Positions 23,523-35,980 of a DNA stretch of 64,000 nucleotides are shown here, in pieces. The DNA comes from Schistosoma mansoni (Eukaryota > Platyhelminthes > Trematoda > Strigeidida > Schistosomatidae), in contig NC_031502.1 of assembly GCF_000237925.1 (NCBI RefSeq), positions 29,897,266-29,961,265 of the forward strand, given 5' to 3'. The position numbers and the translations under genes are program-made. The notes below the pieces were generated by a model. That model ran no database searches. It saw only the letters and a list, made by a program, of their open reading frames with translations, and was not told the origin of the DNA. Positions within the stretch are counted from its first letter, which is position 1. Each line of letters starts with the position of its first letter.

Positions 23523-25339
23523 TAAATCACGGAAATTGATTACTTTGGACACTAAAACTTATCTAAATAGCACACCTGAAACGATAGAACCATGCTTAAT
23601 GCTGTCATACTTGTGTAAAATGGAAGTTCTAAGTTGAATAAATACTTATCCTAACAACTTTAAAGCTGGTGGATATGGAATGTTATGTTTGTGTGAAGTA
23701 AATAACTTCATCTACATTAAGTGAGACGTTGCATGACGAGTTTATTCCAAGTTGCCTGATTATTGGTAGGCCAGTTTATATTTAAAAATACGTTAAAACT
23801 ACTTCATTTTAACCAAACATATGTTTTCGACTATTTCTTTTTGTAGTGAATTTTATGAAACAGACGTAGACATAAATCAAAACAAACATTACTTCTCGAC
23901 AGAAATGCTATATTCATTGTTTATTGAACGAATTGCCAAGTAATTTTAGTTAGAATCACAATCACTGATAACCTATAGTGTATGCCTGTATACGTGAATA
24001 TAAGAAGTCTAGAAATATAGACAATATACACATGATGTAGGAGTTATCAGATAATTTGTCATTCATTACCAACGTAGGACCTGATATGGATTTAAGTCAG
24101 TGACTTCACAGACTGATACTATGTCTTAATTTGTTAACTATTAAGTTTCCTTAACCCTATGTTAGCCAACACAGCACATAGAACTAGACGGTGGTTAAGG
24201 ATAACTAGCGTCTCGACTGAAGTTATGATTGGTAACTATATTCTGGCAGAATTGTGTACGTGTGTAATATATTTATCTTAAAACCGATGCCGTGAAAGTT
24301 TGGACGTATGTATCTGAGCTGTGAACAATCTTACAAAAGGCTCAGATAAAACTTATGACCTGACAAGTGCTTTAAATTTAGTCTAAAAACTGTTACAATG
24401 TCCAGTAAACCCCTAATTTTAAGGAGTCTTATTCGTAAACTCTCAATATCTAAATGAATTTACACAGTACTTATGCAATAAGTACACTCTATCTTAATTC
24501 GTTCGTTGGACCAGAACTATGTCACAGATAAAAGTCAAGTAATCTCCGATCGCTCAGCATTATGAAAATACGACGCACTAGAGATAATATAAAAAGTTAC
24601 GGTAATAATATTTAAGTCAGCGACCTATAGTTAACCCTTACCAATTTAGAAACAGAGAATGTTTATGATTCGTACTATTGGGCTTTATGTATCTGAAGAG
24701 GCTGTTAACGGGAGAGCGGTGATTTTTTCGATAATTAGCGGTTTCCCTAAAATGGATGTTCAGTGTCACGAAGTCATATAGGATTCATGCAGTACAACAG
24801 TATCGCAGTGATCTGATAAATTAGATGAGAGTCTAGTAATAAATACAGTGTCTGGGTCCTAAGAAGTTTCGAAATTCACCACCAATCACCTACCAAACAA
24901 ACACCAAAACTACGCGACTATTTTTGTTAAGGTTGAGATATCACTTAGTTTGTTGGGGAACCATGAATCACGGTAAAAAAAAATGCACACGATTGTCGAA
25001 TATATTTTTACCACTTTTTATCCTGTCCTTACTAGCACTGAACGTCGTTACTCTAGATATTTTACAATTTTTTACTTTGAACACATCACATCGGTACACG
25101 TATTTTATTGTTGAATGTAATGAGGCACCAACAGTAATGTCGCCAAGTATGGAAACAAGCTCACCATCTACGGTGCTGAACTTCAAAGTACCGGATTATC
25201 TAAGAAGGTCGTTCAGGGTTCAAATGGTACAAATGGTTCCAATGGTTGAGGACGGAATAGAAGAAGCTTTCGCTTAACGGGCTTCCGTGTCTAGTACCAG
25301 TGGATCACCAATACCTCCAGGCAAAAACCTAGATATATT
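23523..25339. other. Intergenic, one uncharacterised open frame
   Basis: AT-rich. An open frame on the plus strand at 24924-25277 (117 codons) has one hydrophobic segment (FLPLFILSLLALNVV) and no family I recognise; it may be chance or repeat-derived. Confidence 0.35.
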
Positions 25340-25800
25340 AACGATAATTGAGGAAAAAATAAATCGGTAAATCATAATAATATGTTATCCTTAGTCCTTA
25401 AGAATAAGTCAAGTTTCCTCCTAAAGGACTCCTGGGAAGTCGCTTGGACTGGCTCAGTAGGCAGCGGATTCCAGCATTTGTCAACTCTTACGGAGTAGAA
25501 GTTGTGTCTGCAGTCTGTCCTGCTATGTTGGGTCTCCAGTTTCTGGGTGTTGCCTCTTAGGTTAGTGTTGTGACTAGGCTTAAGATATTTAAGGAGATGA
25601 CCAGAAAACGCCAGAGTTTCTTTAAACAGAACTAGTAAACCAAGTATTTTGATTTGTTCTTCCGTATCTCTTGGAGAAGTTTGAGAGCTAAGCAATAATA
25701 AACTCTCTGTCTGAAATTTTCGAGTAATGAGAAAACAAAAGTATAGGTTTGCTTCCTTTTCCGAGAAAGGATAGGAAGCTGGATGAATCATGTTAGTCAT
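25340..25800 (-). mobile_element. CR1-type LINE fragment, C-terminal end of ORF2
   Basis: The minus strand encodes the last about 140 residues of a CR1-like ORF2, including a YSVRVDKCWNPLP segment and a SFRRKLDLFL end. These correspond to the RVVNDWNALP and FKKKLDLHW end of the intact copy at 6181-9015. The rest is missing, so this is a 5'-truncated copy. Confidence 0.65.
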
Positions 25801-25879
25801 CTCTTCGAGAGTCTCTCAGTTGATGCAGCTTCGATCACGTGTTAAGGTCAAAGGGTTGTGGGGGTCATTTACGCAAACA

Positions 25880-26710
25880 CTGATCCCAATGCTAAGCCAC
25901 GTAGCATTCCAATTAGCATGGATCTCCGTGGGAAGACACGCTCACCTAAACCTTATCGATAAGAAGCTGGTTCTCCTGAAGGTATCACAAAATATGACTC
26001 TAACGAACCTAAATTTCGTTAACATATACAAAGGAATTCTCCAGCTCTGGTAAAGCAGAGTGGACAGGTGAAATCTACGACATCAAATAAGGAAATACGT
26101 AGGATTCAACGCAACTTCTCTATAGCTGTTCCAGCAATGGTGAACAGATTCTCCATTCTGATGTCATGTAACTTACCATCAAACCCTATAGCTTACCTGA
26201 TCAACTCATGCTTCATTCTATTTACTGAGACCTGGTGCGTACCTAATATTTCTGATTCGCCACTGTGTGTGGACATTTACAAAATGTACCGTCAAGACCA
26301 AAATTCAGGTAAAGACTAGGGCTGGATAATGTAAGTGTGACCTCGTGTTCTATCGACCATAATCTTCCTAGAGGGTTGTAAACTGCTAAAGGACTCTATA
26401 TTCGTCACTGTGGATAATTGTGCCCATCAATATTTGTTGAAAGTTTGCGTCTACAGACCACAAAGTGCCGCCTGAGCAACGGATACACATTTTAATCAAG
26501 CATTCACATACTTGTCGTCATTACCTATGGCTAAGTTAATAGCTGGTGATTTTAATATGCCTTCCGTTATCTGGAATACATAACGTGGTCCCCCTCATTT
26601 TGAAAAATTCATTGAAGTGCTAGAAACAAACAGCTGGACACAGGTAGTCACAAAGATGCCACAAGTATCTGGAGTCTGACAACACTTGACCCAGTAACAC
26701 CTTCTATAAC
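25880..26710 (+). mobile_element. Decayed CR1-type LINE fragment (ORF1 end and endonuclease)
   Basis: At 26068-26320 the plus strand reads MVNRFSILMSCNLPS, closely matching the VNRFYLLISCNLPS segment of the copy at 28336-29310. At about 26518-26660 it reads AKLIAGDFNMPSVIWNT and FEKFIEVLETNSW, an endonuclease stretch like GDLNMPEIS and YESFIECLELGQW of the same copy. Several stops interrupt it. It lies upstream of the larger copy in the same orientation, possibly an older insertion of the same family. Confidence 0.7.
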
Positions 26711-26724
26711 CGAAACATGCCAAC

Positions 26725-27395
26725 TCAGTGAAATCAGAAGTCAGAAGCGAAGAGATTCGAAGATATGTTTGAAAGGCTATCGATATTTTGAAAAGTAACT
26801 AATCTAAGCCGAGTAGCAGTTGTGAGAGAAGTTGAGCACAGCATACCCATTCGTGATCTCGTGTGGATGCGTGACCAGGCTCCTTCAGCTAGGTGAGTCT
26901 GTAGGATTATGGTCCACTTCGTTATTGAGACTGCTCTAATAATAGACCTAATCCTAAAGTTGTAGATATGTCATGATGTGGCTGCCTAATCTATAAGATC
27001 TTAGTTGGGAGTCACATCATTGTCTACACCGACCCATCGCATCATAGTAATCACCAACATATGATGGAGAACTCACTTAGGCTGGAGATAGAATAATATA
27101 TTCAATATGAGTAAAAGAGATAAGTCACACAAGGAGGACTCGACGTGATAGTCGACATATCTGATGCTACCCAGCCTGAGTACACCTTGTCTTCCCACCT
27201 ATTCCACTGTTGGTTTTCGTCTGCGTTAACTGTTGAATAACTATTTTCCAAGTTGTCTCGTGTTCAGCTTTGAGGGTTGTGTGGTTGCGGCTCAATGCCA
27301 CTGCCAGTTTACTTAAACAAATTTGTTCAGTATCAAATGTCGAAGACTTACAAAACTATTGATTTTGGGGATTTATTTTACCGGCACAGTCAATA
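26725..27395 (+). repeat. Dispersed repeat family A, copy 1 (interrupted)
   Basis: Matches copies at 54310-54590 (minus) and 58365-58615 (plus). The shared order is GAAATCAGAAG, then TTCGAAGATAT, a TCGTGATCT block, then CCTTCAGCTAG, and a tail near 27329-27395 reading CAAATGTCGAAGACTTAC and ATTTATTTTACCG. In this copy about 400 unrelated bases (26930-27328) separate the main block from the tail. Part of it appears to be coding (see the finding on the three copies). Confidence 0.6.
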
Positions 27396-27896
27396 GGCCC
27401 ATCAAAAAGCTAATTTATTAAACTTGATTTTCTCAGATAATGCCTTGACATATACTGAGTATATTATTCTTGAATTTCCAAGCAGTGAAATTTGAAAGTG
27501 CTAACATCTTTTTACGTGGTTTAGAAATTCTTCGACTTGTTCTTTTGCAGGCTGTATTATTCTTAGATTATCATCCTATCTCGTATATTGGTTACACTTT
27601 ACCACAGGAAAATCATTTTGACGGACACTTATCTTATATAAGGTCATAGCAATTGACATTGACGCGTCTTTATGTTTGGATTATACTAATCGAAATATAG
27701 ATTTTCCTCTTACCAGTACTCTCTTACGTTATAGCTTAAAACCTTATATCTGACATACTTTATATACTCATAGTCTCTGATCTTAGTATTAACCTGGTTA
27801 ATACGTAATAATAACTGTATACTCAGATATAACATTCTAGTTAGACAAGCTATTTACTCACCCAGCTTCAAATTATGGCAAGTAACTCTGATAAAA

Positions 27897-29606
27897 ATGG
27901 AAATTTCACAGACTTTCGAGCTTACTAGAAGGTCGAAGTCTGCAAACCCTATGACTGACGACTCAGTAGCTGACAATGATAAGCCTATATCTTCTGAATC
28001 CTATGCGTCCTATCCACAAATATCACTATCACGACCTGATTCTCCATGTAACAACCCCTCCATCTCTTCGTGCAGTATGCTAACTGTAAGACTAGTTGAC
28101 ATAAAAGGCGAAATACCCACATGCATCGAAAAGTCAACACGGTCTACCAGACAGCATGCTTTACTAAGACCTAAATCGAAAATACCAAAAACCATGGAGT
28201 CTAACAGCTTATCTGACACTTACAAAAATACTAATCGATATAATGCTGATATTGGTCAGTTACAAAACTCTCTAGCCGAAATTAACGGTCAACTCAACCA
28301 ACTAGCACCCCTTACACGCATATGGGGTATTATTAGTGATAAAAAATCCTGAACAATTCACTAAGACCGAGTGTATTTTAGAATTTGTGACTGAAGAAGT
28401 GACGAAGAGAGAGATGTCTTCCCACAATGCAGTTGTATACAATCTCTCTGATCGCATACACCCAAATACGTTAAGGGATATTTGCCTCAAAGCATGGGAT
28501 ATGCCGAAAGTCAACCGCCAAGTCATCCGCCTCAGAAAAAAGTCGGAAACACTGACTTGCCTTCTCCTGTTTATGTTTAGCTGTTGTAACGATGTGAAAC
28601 AATTTGTTGATTCGAGCTCATTAATTCCATACAAGAGCATAAAAGTCACTACTGACCTAACGCCCTGTCAACGTCGTGTAAGGAGACGTGAAGCGATGGA
28701 ATCGCATAATAGTACTACAGTAAATAACCAGCTAGAGGCAGTTTGCAACACAGTGAATAATATAAAGCGCATGAACAATGAGCATGATGTCACTCCTCAA
28801 ACGGCAGGTCACTCTGTAGATCTAGATGAGTCTGCAGATCAGAAACCTTTGGATAAGATACGGATTCCAACGGTCACTAAAAAGCATAACGACATCCCTG
28901 ATCTCGGCTGTTCGATCAGTAAGATACTAAAATGTGAGCTGTGTGATGACACACATCCAACCAAACATATTCACTTGAAAATTAGTTCCTCTAAAGACAC
29001 TCTACAAGATGATTCGAATGAACCTAAATTCATCTCACAGAGGCAAAGAAACCCTTCAGCTATGACAAAAAAGTTTGGAGAGACAAAATCCACGATACCA
29101 AATAGGGAAACACGTAAGGTTGATACCAACTGTTCTGTGTGTATCCCAACAACAGTGAATAGGTTCTACTTACTGATATCATGTAACTTGCCATCAACAT
29201 CTCTAAGTTACATAAAAGGTAGTAGCACTGAGCGTACCAAACCATTTTACATGCAGACTAACAAAAACTACCAATGTACTGATCACTTCACACACCCTCT
29301 AAAGCCTTAAACCATTAATAAGCATAGTAATTATAAGTTCCTCACCTCACATCCTATCTACACTCTCCAGGATCACAATTGTAATTGCTCTCAGAAAGAA
29401 AACTTTCAAACCCTTCAGCACCAACCCACCACATAAAAGCGGCTTCCATTTTTAATAACAGTCGTAACTACTTCAAGTTACGTGCATCAGGTCCACCTCG
29501 TGCTTACACTAACGCGAATAGCTATAACAGAGGCTACGAGCTTAACCATCAGAACTATTTTGCAAATAACGGTACACTTTATAGTCGACCTGTGCCAGGC
29601 CCCTAG
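27897..29606 (+). pseudogene. CR1-type LINE ORF1, frameshifted
   Basis: Three overlapping or adjacent frames make up ORF1. The first (151 codons) is Ser/Thr-rich with a probable short coiled coil at its end (LQNSLAEINGQLNQL). The second (324 codons) carries an RRM-like region (AVVYNLSDRIHPNTLRDI, then IRLRKKSETLTC) and a CELCDDTHPTKHIH segment that could be a zinc knuckle. The third (73 codons) is Asn- and Tyr-rich. The frame changes near 28340 and again after 29310. Confidence 0.65.
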
Positions 29607-29793
29607 CGGCACCCCTGTTGAAGCATAGAGCCCAGGTCATTTTGAACCACATGCAGAACCTAAAACTGCTTCCCCCGCAGAGTGCCCAACAGAGAGTACT
29701 CCCACCCTTCTCTCCTGGGCAAAACCCCCAAGCAACTTCACTAGCTCATTTGATACATCCCCCACTAACTCTAGCTATCAAAATACAGAGCTA

Positions 29794-32659
29794 TTGAAGA
29801 ACATTCAATCCCTCACTTCAAACCCATATTACACCTGCGAGGGTTATGACAACTTTAATCGAGATACTCTCACTTATTTTAACTTAGTGAGCCATTTGTT
29901 TAGTATGTATCGTATCAACGCTAGGTCCATCTCCAATAAAAAGACGGCTTTAGCTCTGTTTGTTTCCATATATCAACCACCGCTTATAATGATATCTGAA
30001 GCATGCATTAACAATAATACTTCCGACCTAAGTATGTCTCTTGTTAACTATTTCCTAAATAGAAGTGATAGATTGAAAGGACGGGGCGGAGGATGCCTTA
30101 TTTACGCTCACTCTAGCCTAAACTCACTATTATGTGATATGCCTGAGTTAAGCAAACTGAAGAATTCTGTGTGGATTTTTTTAGAGCCGTTGAGTTCTAC
30201 TACCCTACTGTTCGGCTGTGTCTACCGACAACCTAACGCATCAATAGGTGAAATGGCAGTATTATCAGAGGTATTCACACTAGCATCATCCCTCCCATTC
30301 ACAGGCAAGCTCATTTGTGGTGACCTCAACATGCCTGAAATTTCTTGTTTTCCAGTCAAGGCTTCGAAACATTATGAATCATTTATTGAATGTCTAGAAT
30401 TAGGACAATGGACTAAGTATGTCAGTAGCCCTACCAGACATCAAAATATCTCGGACTTAGTATTTTCCAGTGGCCGCACCCCCAATACCGTGTATATTGG
30501 AAAAACGTTTCCGGGTGGTGATCATAACATTGTCACTTGTAGCCTTAATATAAGACCTACAACCGGTAGACGTAAAACTGTAATACTTCGTAGAAACTAC
30601 CACAAGGTAGATTGTAATAATTTTCACAATTACCCAAGAAGCACTGATTGGGGAACTTTCTTAGCTGCAAACAATACCGACATACTAAACAATATATTGT
30701 ATCACAACATCGGAAGTATCATTGACAAAACCGCACCCTTAAAATACTGGAGACCTAAGTTCTCTAAAGATTTGTATATACTGGTCGGTACACGAAAACG
30801 TCTCCAAAGATATTTTACTTGATTCAACAACTTTAATGACATATCCTCTTTAGTAGCGATGATAGAAATACTTCTCCGAACAGAAGCAATACGTACACAA
30901 AAAAACAGTCGAACAGGAAAAACCTACTGTCGAACTTAATAATAACTACTCTGCACTCACCATACTGTTTCAAGATAAACTAAAACGTTCTAAATCGAGA
31001 GGGAACATATTTATTAAAAACAAACAAGTATATGAAGATCCTAAACTTGTTACGAAACTATTCAGCGAAAACTTTTGTTCATCATCAACTGATGAAAAAC
31101 CACTCAATGATTCTGAACTAATCCCAGCACCTCCCCGTGCGATTACTAATGTAGACTTCAATGTACAAAATATCCCTAAGGCAATTAGTACATTAAAACA
31201 CTTTTACACTGATGGACCAGATGGTATTCCGGCTAGCATGATAAAACGTAGAGGTGATGATATGTGTGTTTTATTACTCAAACTATTTGCGATATCACTC
31301 TTTACAGCGTGTCACCTTACTGCCTAGAAAACTACACACATCATTCCCAAAATTAAAACAGGACCTGAAGCAAATGTTGATAATTACCGACCCATAAACA
31401 TAACTTCAATGGTGTCTAGAGTGATGGAAAAAGTAGTTAAGACGGCGATAGTCCAGCGTCTAATTACTAATAATCTCATCTCGGTCTCGCAGCATGGATT
31501 TCTTAGGTCCAGATCATGTGATACATGCATAGTAGACTACATGAATGATATAACTCTGAAACGAGACAATGGACTCCTTGTGTCAGTCATATTTCTACAC
31601 TCTAAGAAAGCTTTTGATAAAGTTCCACACAAAAGGCTTCTAGCCAAACTACGGTCCTTCGGAATCAGCAACCCACTCTATTCATGGTTTCTTTCATTCT
31701 TAAAGGGACGTAAACAAATGGTAAAGTACAACGACTGTCTCTCATTACCTAGACCAATAACTAGTGGCGTCATCCAGGGAAGTGTATCAGACCCACTTTT
31801 GTTTCTCATGTATATAAACGATATATGTAACATCATAAAATCTGGGAAACCATACTTATATGCTGATGATATCAAAATAGTATACAGCTATAAGCCTGAG
31901 GCTCTAAGTAAAAGTGTATCCCTGATTCAAGATGATCTCAATAACCTAACTATCTGGAGAGAAAAGTGGCATTCACCATTTAACCTTCACAAATGCGGGA
32001 TCATGCACTTTGGAAAGCACCCCTATGAACCACAACTTTACTTACATAAAAGTAAAGTCCAGACATTTAAATCAGCACACGATCTAGAAATTAATTACAC
32101 AGGAAGCCTAAACTTTGAAGCATACGCCTCCTCTATTATTTCTAAAGCTAGACGTCTAATTGGTTTCATAACAAAAAATTTCTTCACGACAGAGGCTAAG
32201 CTTGCCCTTTACAAAATATGAATACGACCTTCCCCTGAATACTGCTCTTTTATATTCTCTAATATGAATACCACTGACAAAATAAGAGTAGATGTTCACA
32301 GACGATCCACATGCCAACTGCCAGGAAGTGATTTCACTCTTGATTACACAGATAAGTGTAAGCACCTCTCTTTGGAACCTTTATGGCACCGTAGGTTAAG
32401 GAACAATCTGATATTTGACTACAAAGCAACAATTGGACTCTCATTCCTAACCTTCTGCCCTACTATAAGCCATGACCCAGCCTATAGACTAAGAAACAAC
32501 GCATATACACTATTTACCGTAAAACACCAAGAACAAATGCGTTGTAAGTTTTTTAAAGTGCGGAATTGTTTATTGTGGAACAAGTTGCCAATACCTATCC
32601 GTAGCTGTGACACTTTTACTAAATTTAAAATGCTAATAACCCTGTTACTAAACATTTAA
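29794..32659 (+). pseudogene. CR1-type LINE ORF2, interrupted
   Basis: The endonuclease part (29794-30822) shows YRINARSISNK, ISEACINN, CGDLNMPEIS and GGDHNIVTCSL. The linker at 31189-31400 still reads TDGPDGIPASMIK in another frame. The reverse transcriptase part (31409-32221) shows SQHGFLRSRSCD, SKKAFDKVPH, SGVIQGSVSDPLLF and YADDIKIVY with both catalytic Asp. A TGA at 32219-32221 is the only interruption between this and the C-terminal part (32222-32659, ending KFKMLITLLLNI). Confidence 0.8.
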
Positions 32660-32665
32660 GAGCTT

Positions 32666-35429
32666 CACCAACTATTTCTTGAACTCCTGCATACCAATGA
32701 GGCACTTTACTATAGACGGAACAAAAATATGACGAACACCATTGTTATTAACATGAATATAACCAAGTTACAGGACACACGCTTTATCCTCTCTCACTAT
32801 TCATTGACTAATAAATCACGGCCCTCTGCTCTTAACCCTCACTTTCAGATTCCGAATCTCTCTAATGGTTAAAGAATTATTATTATTCCGAAGTGTCATG
32901 TCTTTTTTATTACAAGTAGACAGATTACTCATAAATCTTATGGATGCCGATCAAAAGGAGCTCAGAATGTCCCAAATTATTGTGAGTTGCTCAATGTTTT
33001 ATTTTTCTGACCCTGAAAATTTTACTGTCTTCTACTCTTTCATATCCTTTGACTTGCTATTAGTTCTTACCATCTCTTAACCACATATAATGTGACCTGT
33101 ATGATATACCTAGTGGATGTTCGACCTATAATACAAATACTTTAGCCATCTGATTTGCTTGTAACATGGAACTAGTAGAGACTGTATATTCCAACTATCG
33201 GCTTGGATTAAAGCAACATTCATACCAAAAACATAAGAGAGCCTAACATCACAAAAGGAGGAAGGGTGGCGTTACCGACCAGCAAACATGATGGTAGGGA
33301 GATGACTTCAATCCACCCATGTCTGTCCGGCAGAACATTATGTTAAATTACGGCTCCTTATGTCAAGTGGGATGTCACAAACCAACGGTATTGATGCTGA
33401 TTTATTCATGTAAAATACCGTTTCAAATCGCGTTCAAAACGCTGAATTGGTTTTATTTCCTACCGAGTAATCCTATTGCAAGCAAACTAGACAATCTGCT
33501 AAAAACTAAGTTGGCTCAATGCCCTATAAATTCTAAAAACAAAAAGGGTTCAAATATCTTCTACAAAAAGGGAGACAGCCATTTGTGTATCAGAATACTG
33601 TTTTCAGCACTATATTTTATAACTACACATAATCCCATACTTTCAGCTTCTTTCTGAACAACCTTACTTCATATGGTTCCTTATCCACTCATACCTTGTT
33701 TACACTTATTTTCTTTAACATATTAGAATGCTCTTGCTTAATAAGTACCTTAATAACAGAGAAATAGACCAAGTATTCATACCTTAACTATTCCTCATGA
33801 ACATTGCTCTGCTTCTCGTCCTTCCCTTTTCTTACACACTTTTACAACCCGCTTGAGATACACCACCGAAAACAGATATGGAACGGGCGACTTCGTCCTG
33901 CGCCATTATTAAAGCCTCAGATATTCTAAAGTGGTATGAGGTTGAAGTTTTTAGAAGCCCCCAGCTTCACATGGATCTTTTCTCGACCATCAGTTGCATG
34001 TCGCAACGCCACCTTCATAAAGCGCGTCAATTGTGATATCGGCATTACGTTTCTTACTAAAACCATCTACATTCATATCTTACAAAATATCGACCCAGCT
34101 GAGTAGTTTACTACAGTGAAAATTGTAACTTCTGTAACGATTTGATCTTGTCTGTAAACTGGCATGCCTCATGTAACGAGCTGTTATTTGAGAATCAATT
34201 ATTATTATTGCTGAAGCTGTTGTAAGATCCAAACCTAGATTCCAATAGGTCCGGATGTGGCCGAATAACGGGGGAATAGGTTTGTGGACGCGTGACCCAA
34301 TCGAAATCAGAACAAAGTGTTTTGGGTAACAAAGGTTCTAAACAAATATTACCACCCGGTTATTCAACCAACAATTGATACCAAAATATTCAATCGAAAA
34401 CACCAGAAGGTGAGTGTCATTCTATCCTTTCTGGATAGATCAAGTAAGATTCCGTTTGAGCGGCTTTTCTATAACACAAAGTGTTTCAATTTCTGAGAAA
34501 GTGCTCCAAATTACAACCAAAAATGCACGATCCCAGTCAAAATCAAACCGCACAATCAAAGAGCTAGCAGTCAATATGTCAGCCGCCAGAATAATAACAA
34601 TTAAAACAAACTAAATACAGTTCAGTAAGAAACATAGAGACTCAATAAAAACGATAGGAAAACCAAGAAAATTAAGCGTTACAGTCTTAATTAGCATCAA
34701 AAAAGTTAACAATATATACAAATAAAGAAACCACAAGGAAGAAATCACAAATGTATGCATGGAGGGATTTTCACTTTCAAAATGGATCTAACAGCTGTAG
34801 CCTGTCAATTCATTGCACAAAAGTGCTCTTGTACTCGAAATATAACAAACGTTCCTACAGCTTCTATCATAAACTTTGCAAACACCGACCTGTTTTACTC
34901 CGAGATCCTACTACGTGGTTTTAATCAAGATAAGTCCTTTTTTCCAGTGACGTTAATAGTACACTAGATTATCTTTACTTAAATCTTAGGAGTTGTCTCG
35001 ATTTAATCGCTCTGATTGTGAAAAAAATGCACGTACCTCTCAATGTGATAATATCCCCATTAAATGCAGATCTAAACTATGGAATCTGAGAAAAAGGTAC
35101 TTTGTTTAATATGACTGTTCTGACATTCTTAACATCTAGTCAGTATGAAAAGCTTTCGGTAAACAATGGAATTAGATGATGAACAACAGAATTCCAATTT
35201 GTAAAATAAGAACAGTTTTTAACAGCTATTCTAGAGGAGAAACTTTGTATTCAGTCTAGTATTCTTACTATCCTAAAGTTCGATGATGCCTTTTAAGGGA
35301 CCCAACAGAACTATGTGAGCTTCTTAGCAACACTTTGTGCATGCATTCACGAGATGTAATCAGAATGAACATATAATCAGCAGTTTTAGCGCATATACAT
35401 AAGCAAAACAAGAATTCACGCCGAGTTTT
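32666..35429. other. Interspersed non-coding sequence, nothing firm
   Basis: Follows the CR1 copy. Open frames at 32865-33080, 33319-33657 (112 codons) and 34414-34614 show no domain I know. The segment near 33860-34360 is richer in G+C than its surroundings and could be a repeat I do not recognise. Confidence 0.35.
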
Positions 35430-35980
35430 GTGAGAGATGTAATAGGATCATTACAACCTTCTCTTGGAATTGGTTGTGATGGAATACCTGTCAAGTTAAT
35501 TAAATTTAAGGGTTCGGATATTCTTATCCTGCTTACTGGAATATTCAATCTGTCCTTTGATCTGGTCACTTTCTCTTGACGTTAGAAGACTATATACATT
35601 ATCCCTCAATTTAAAAAACGATCTTGACTGGACGTAAGCAACTATCATCTAATTAATCACATTTCCATCTTGTCTAGAACTTTGAGGAATATTAAGAAGG
35701 TTATTTGTAATCATTTTCTAGAGCAACAGAAAATCGAGAAAGTACAACGCCGTTTCGTAAGGCTTATTACGCCAGACCTGTCGTATTAAAATAGATATGC
35801 AACATGAAAACTGGATCCCTCATTGTTAAGACGAATCAAGCCCAACCTTAACTTACCTTAAAAGGCTCTATATAATAAAACTACACTAAATTGCGCTACT
35901 TTAAAATTTGCCAAAAATATCAATTACAACCTTCGGATTCAGGATTTTGTAATAAAGATTTTGGGAACATAAAGTAAATA
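35430..35980 (+). mobile_element. CR1-type LINE fragment (reverse transcriptase), decayed
   Basis: The plus strand, across several frames, encodes GCDGIPVKLIK near 35480, YIIPQF near 35595, SNYHLINHISILSRTL near 35640 and EKVQRRFVRLITPD near 35730. These follow the order of the CR1 reverse transcriptase (PDGI, IIPIFK, NYRPI, then VQRR). Many stops; an ancient copy. Confidence 0.6.

Larger units (their letters stand above)
27880..32665 (+). mobile_element. CR1-type LINE, near full length but decayed
   Basis: Plus-strand element with ORF1 pieces (27897-28352, 28336-29310, 29385-29606) and ORF2 pieces (29794-30822, 31409-32659). It is clearly different from the CR1 copy at 6135-10330: ORF1 lacks a PHD finger. 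At least two frameshifts in ORF1, one between the endonuclease and the reverse transcriptase, and a nonsense codon make it inactive. The 3' limit is set by the end of the ORF2 homology. Confidence 0.8.

Noticed and set aside
24924-25277. A 117-codon frame with a hydrophobic segment as a membrane protein gene
   Set aside because: Composition is AT-driven, no homology recognised, and it borders a cluster of CR1 debris.
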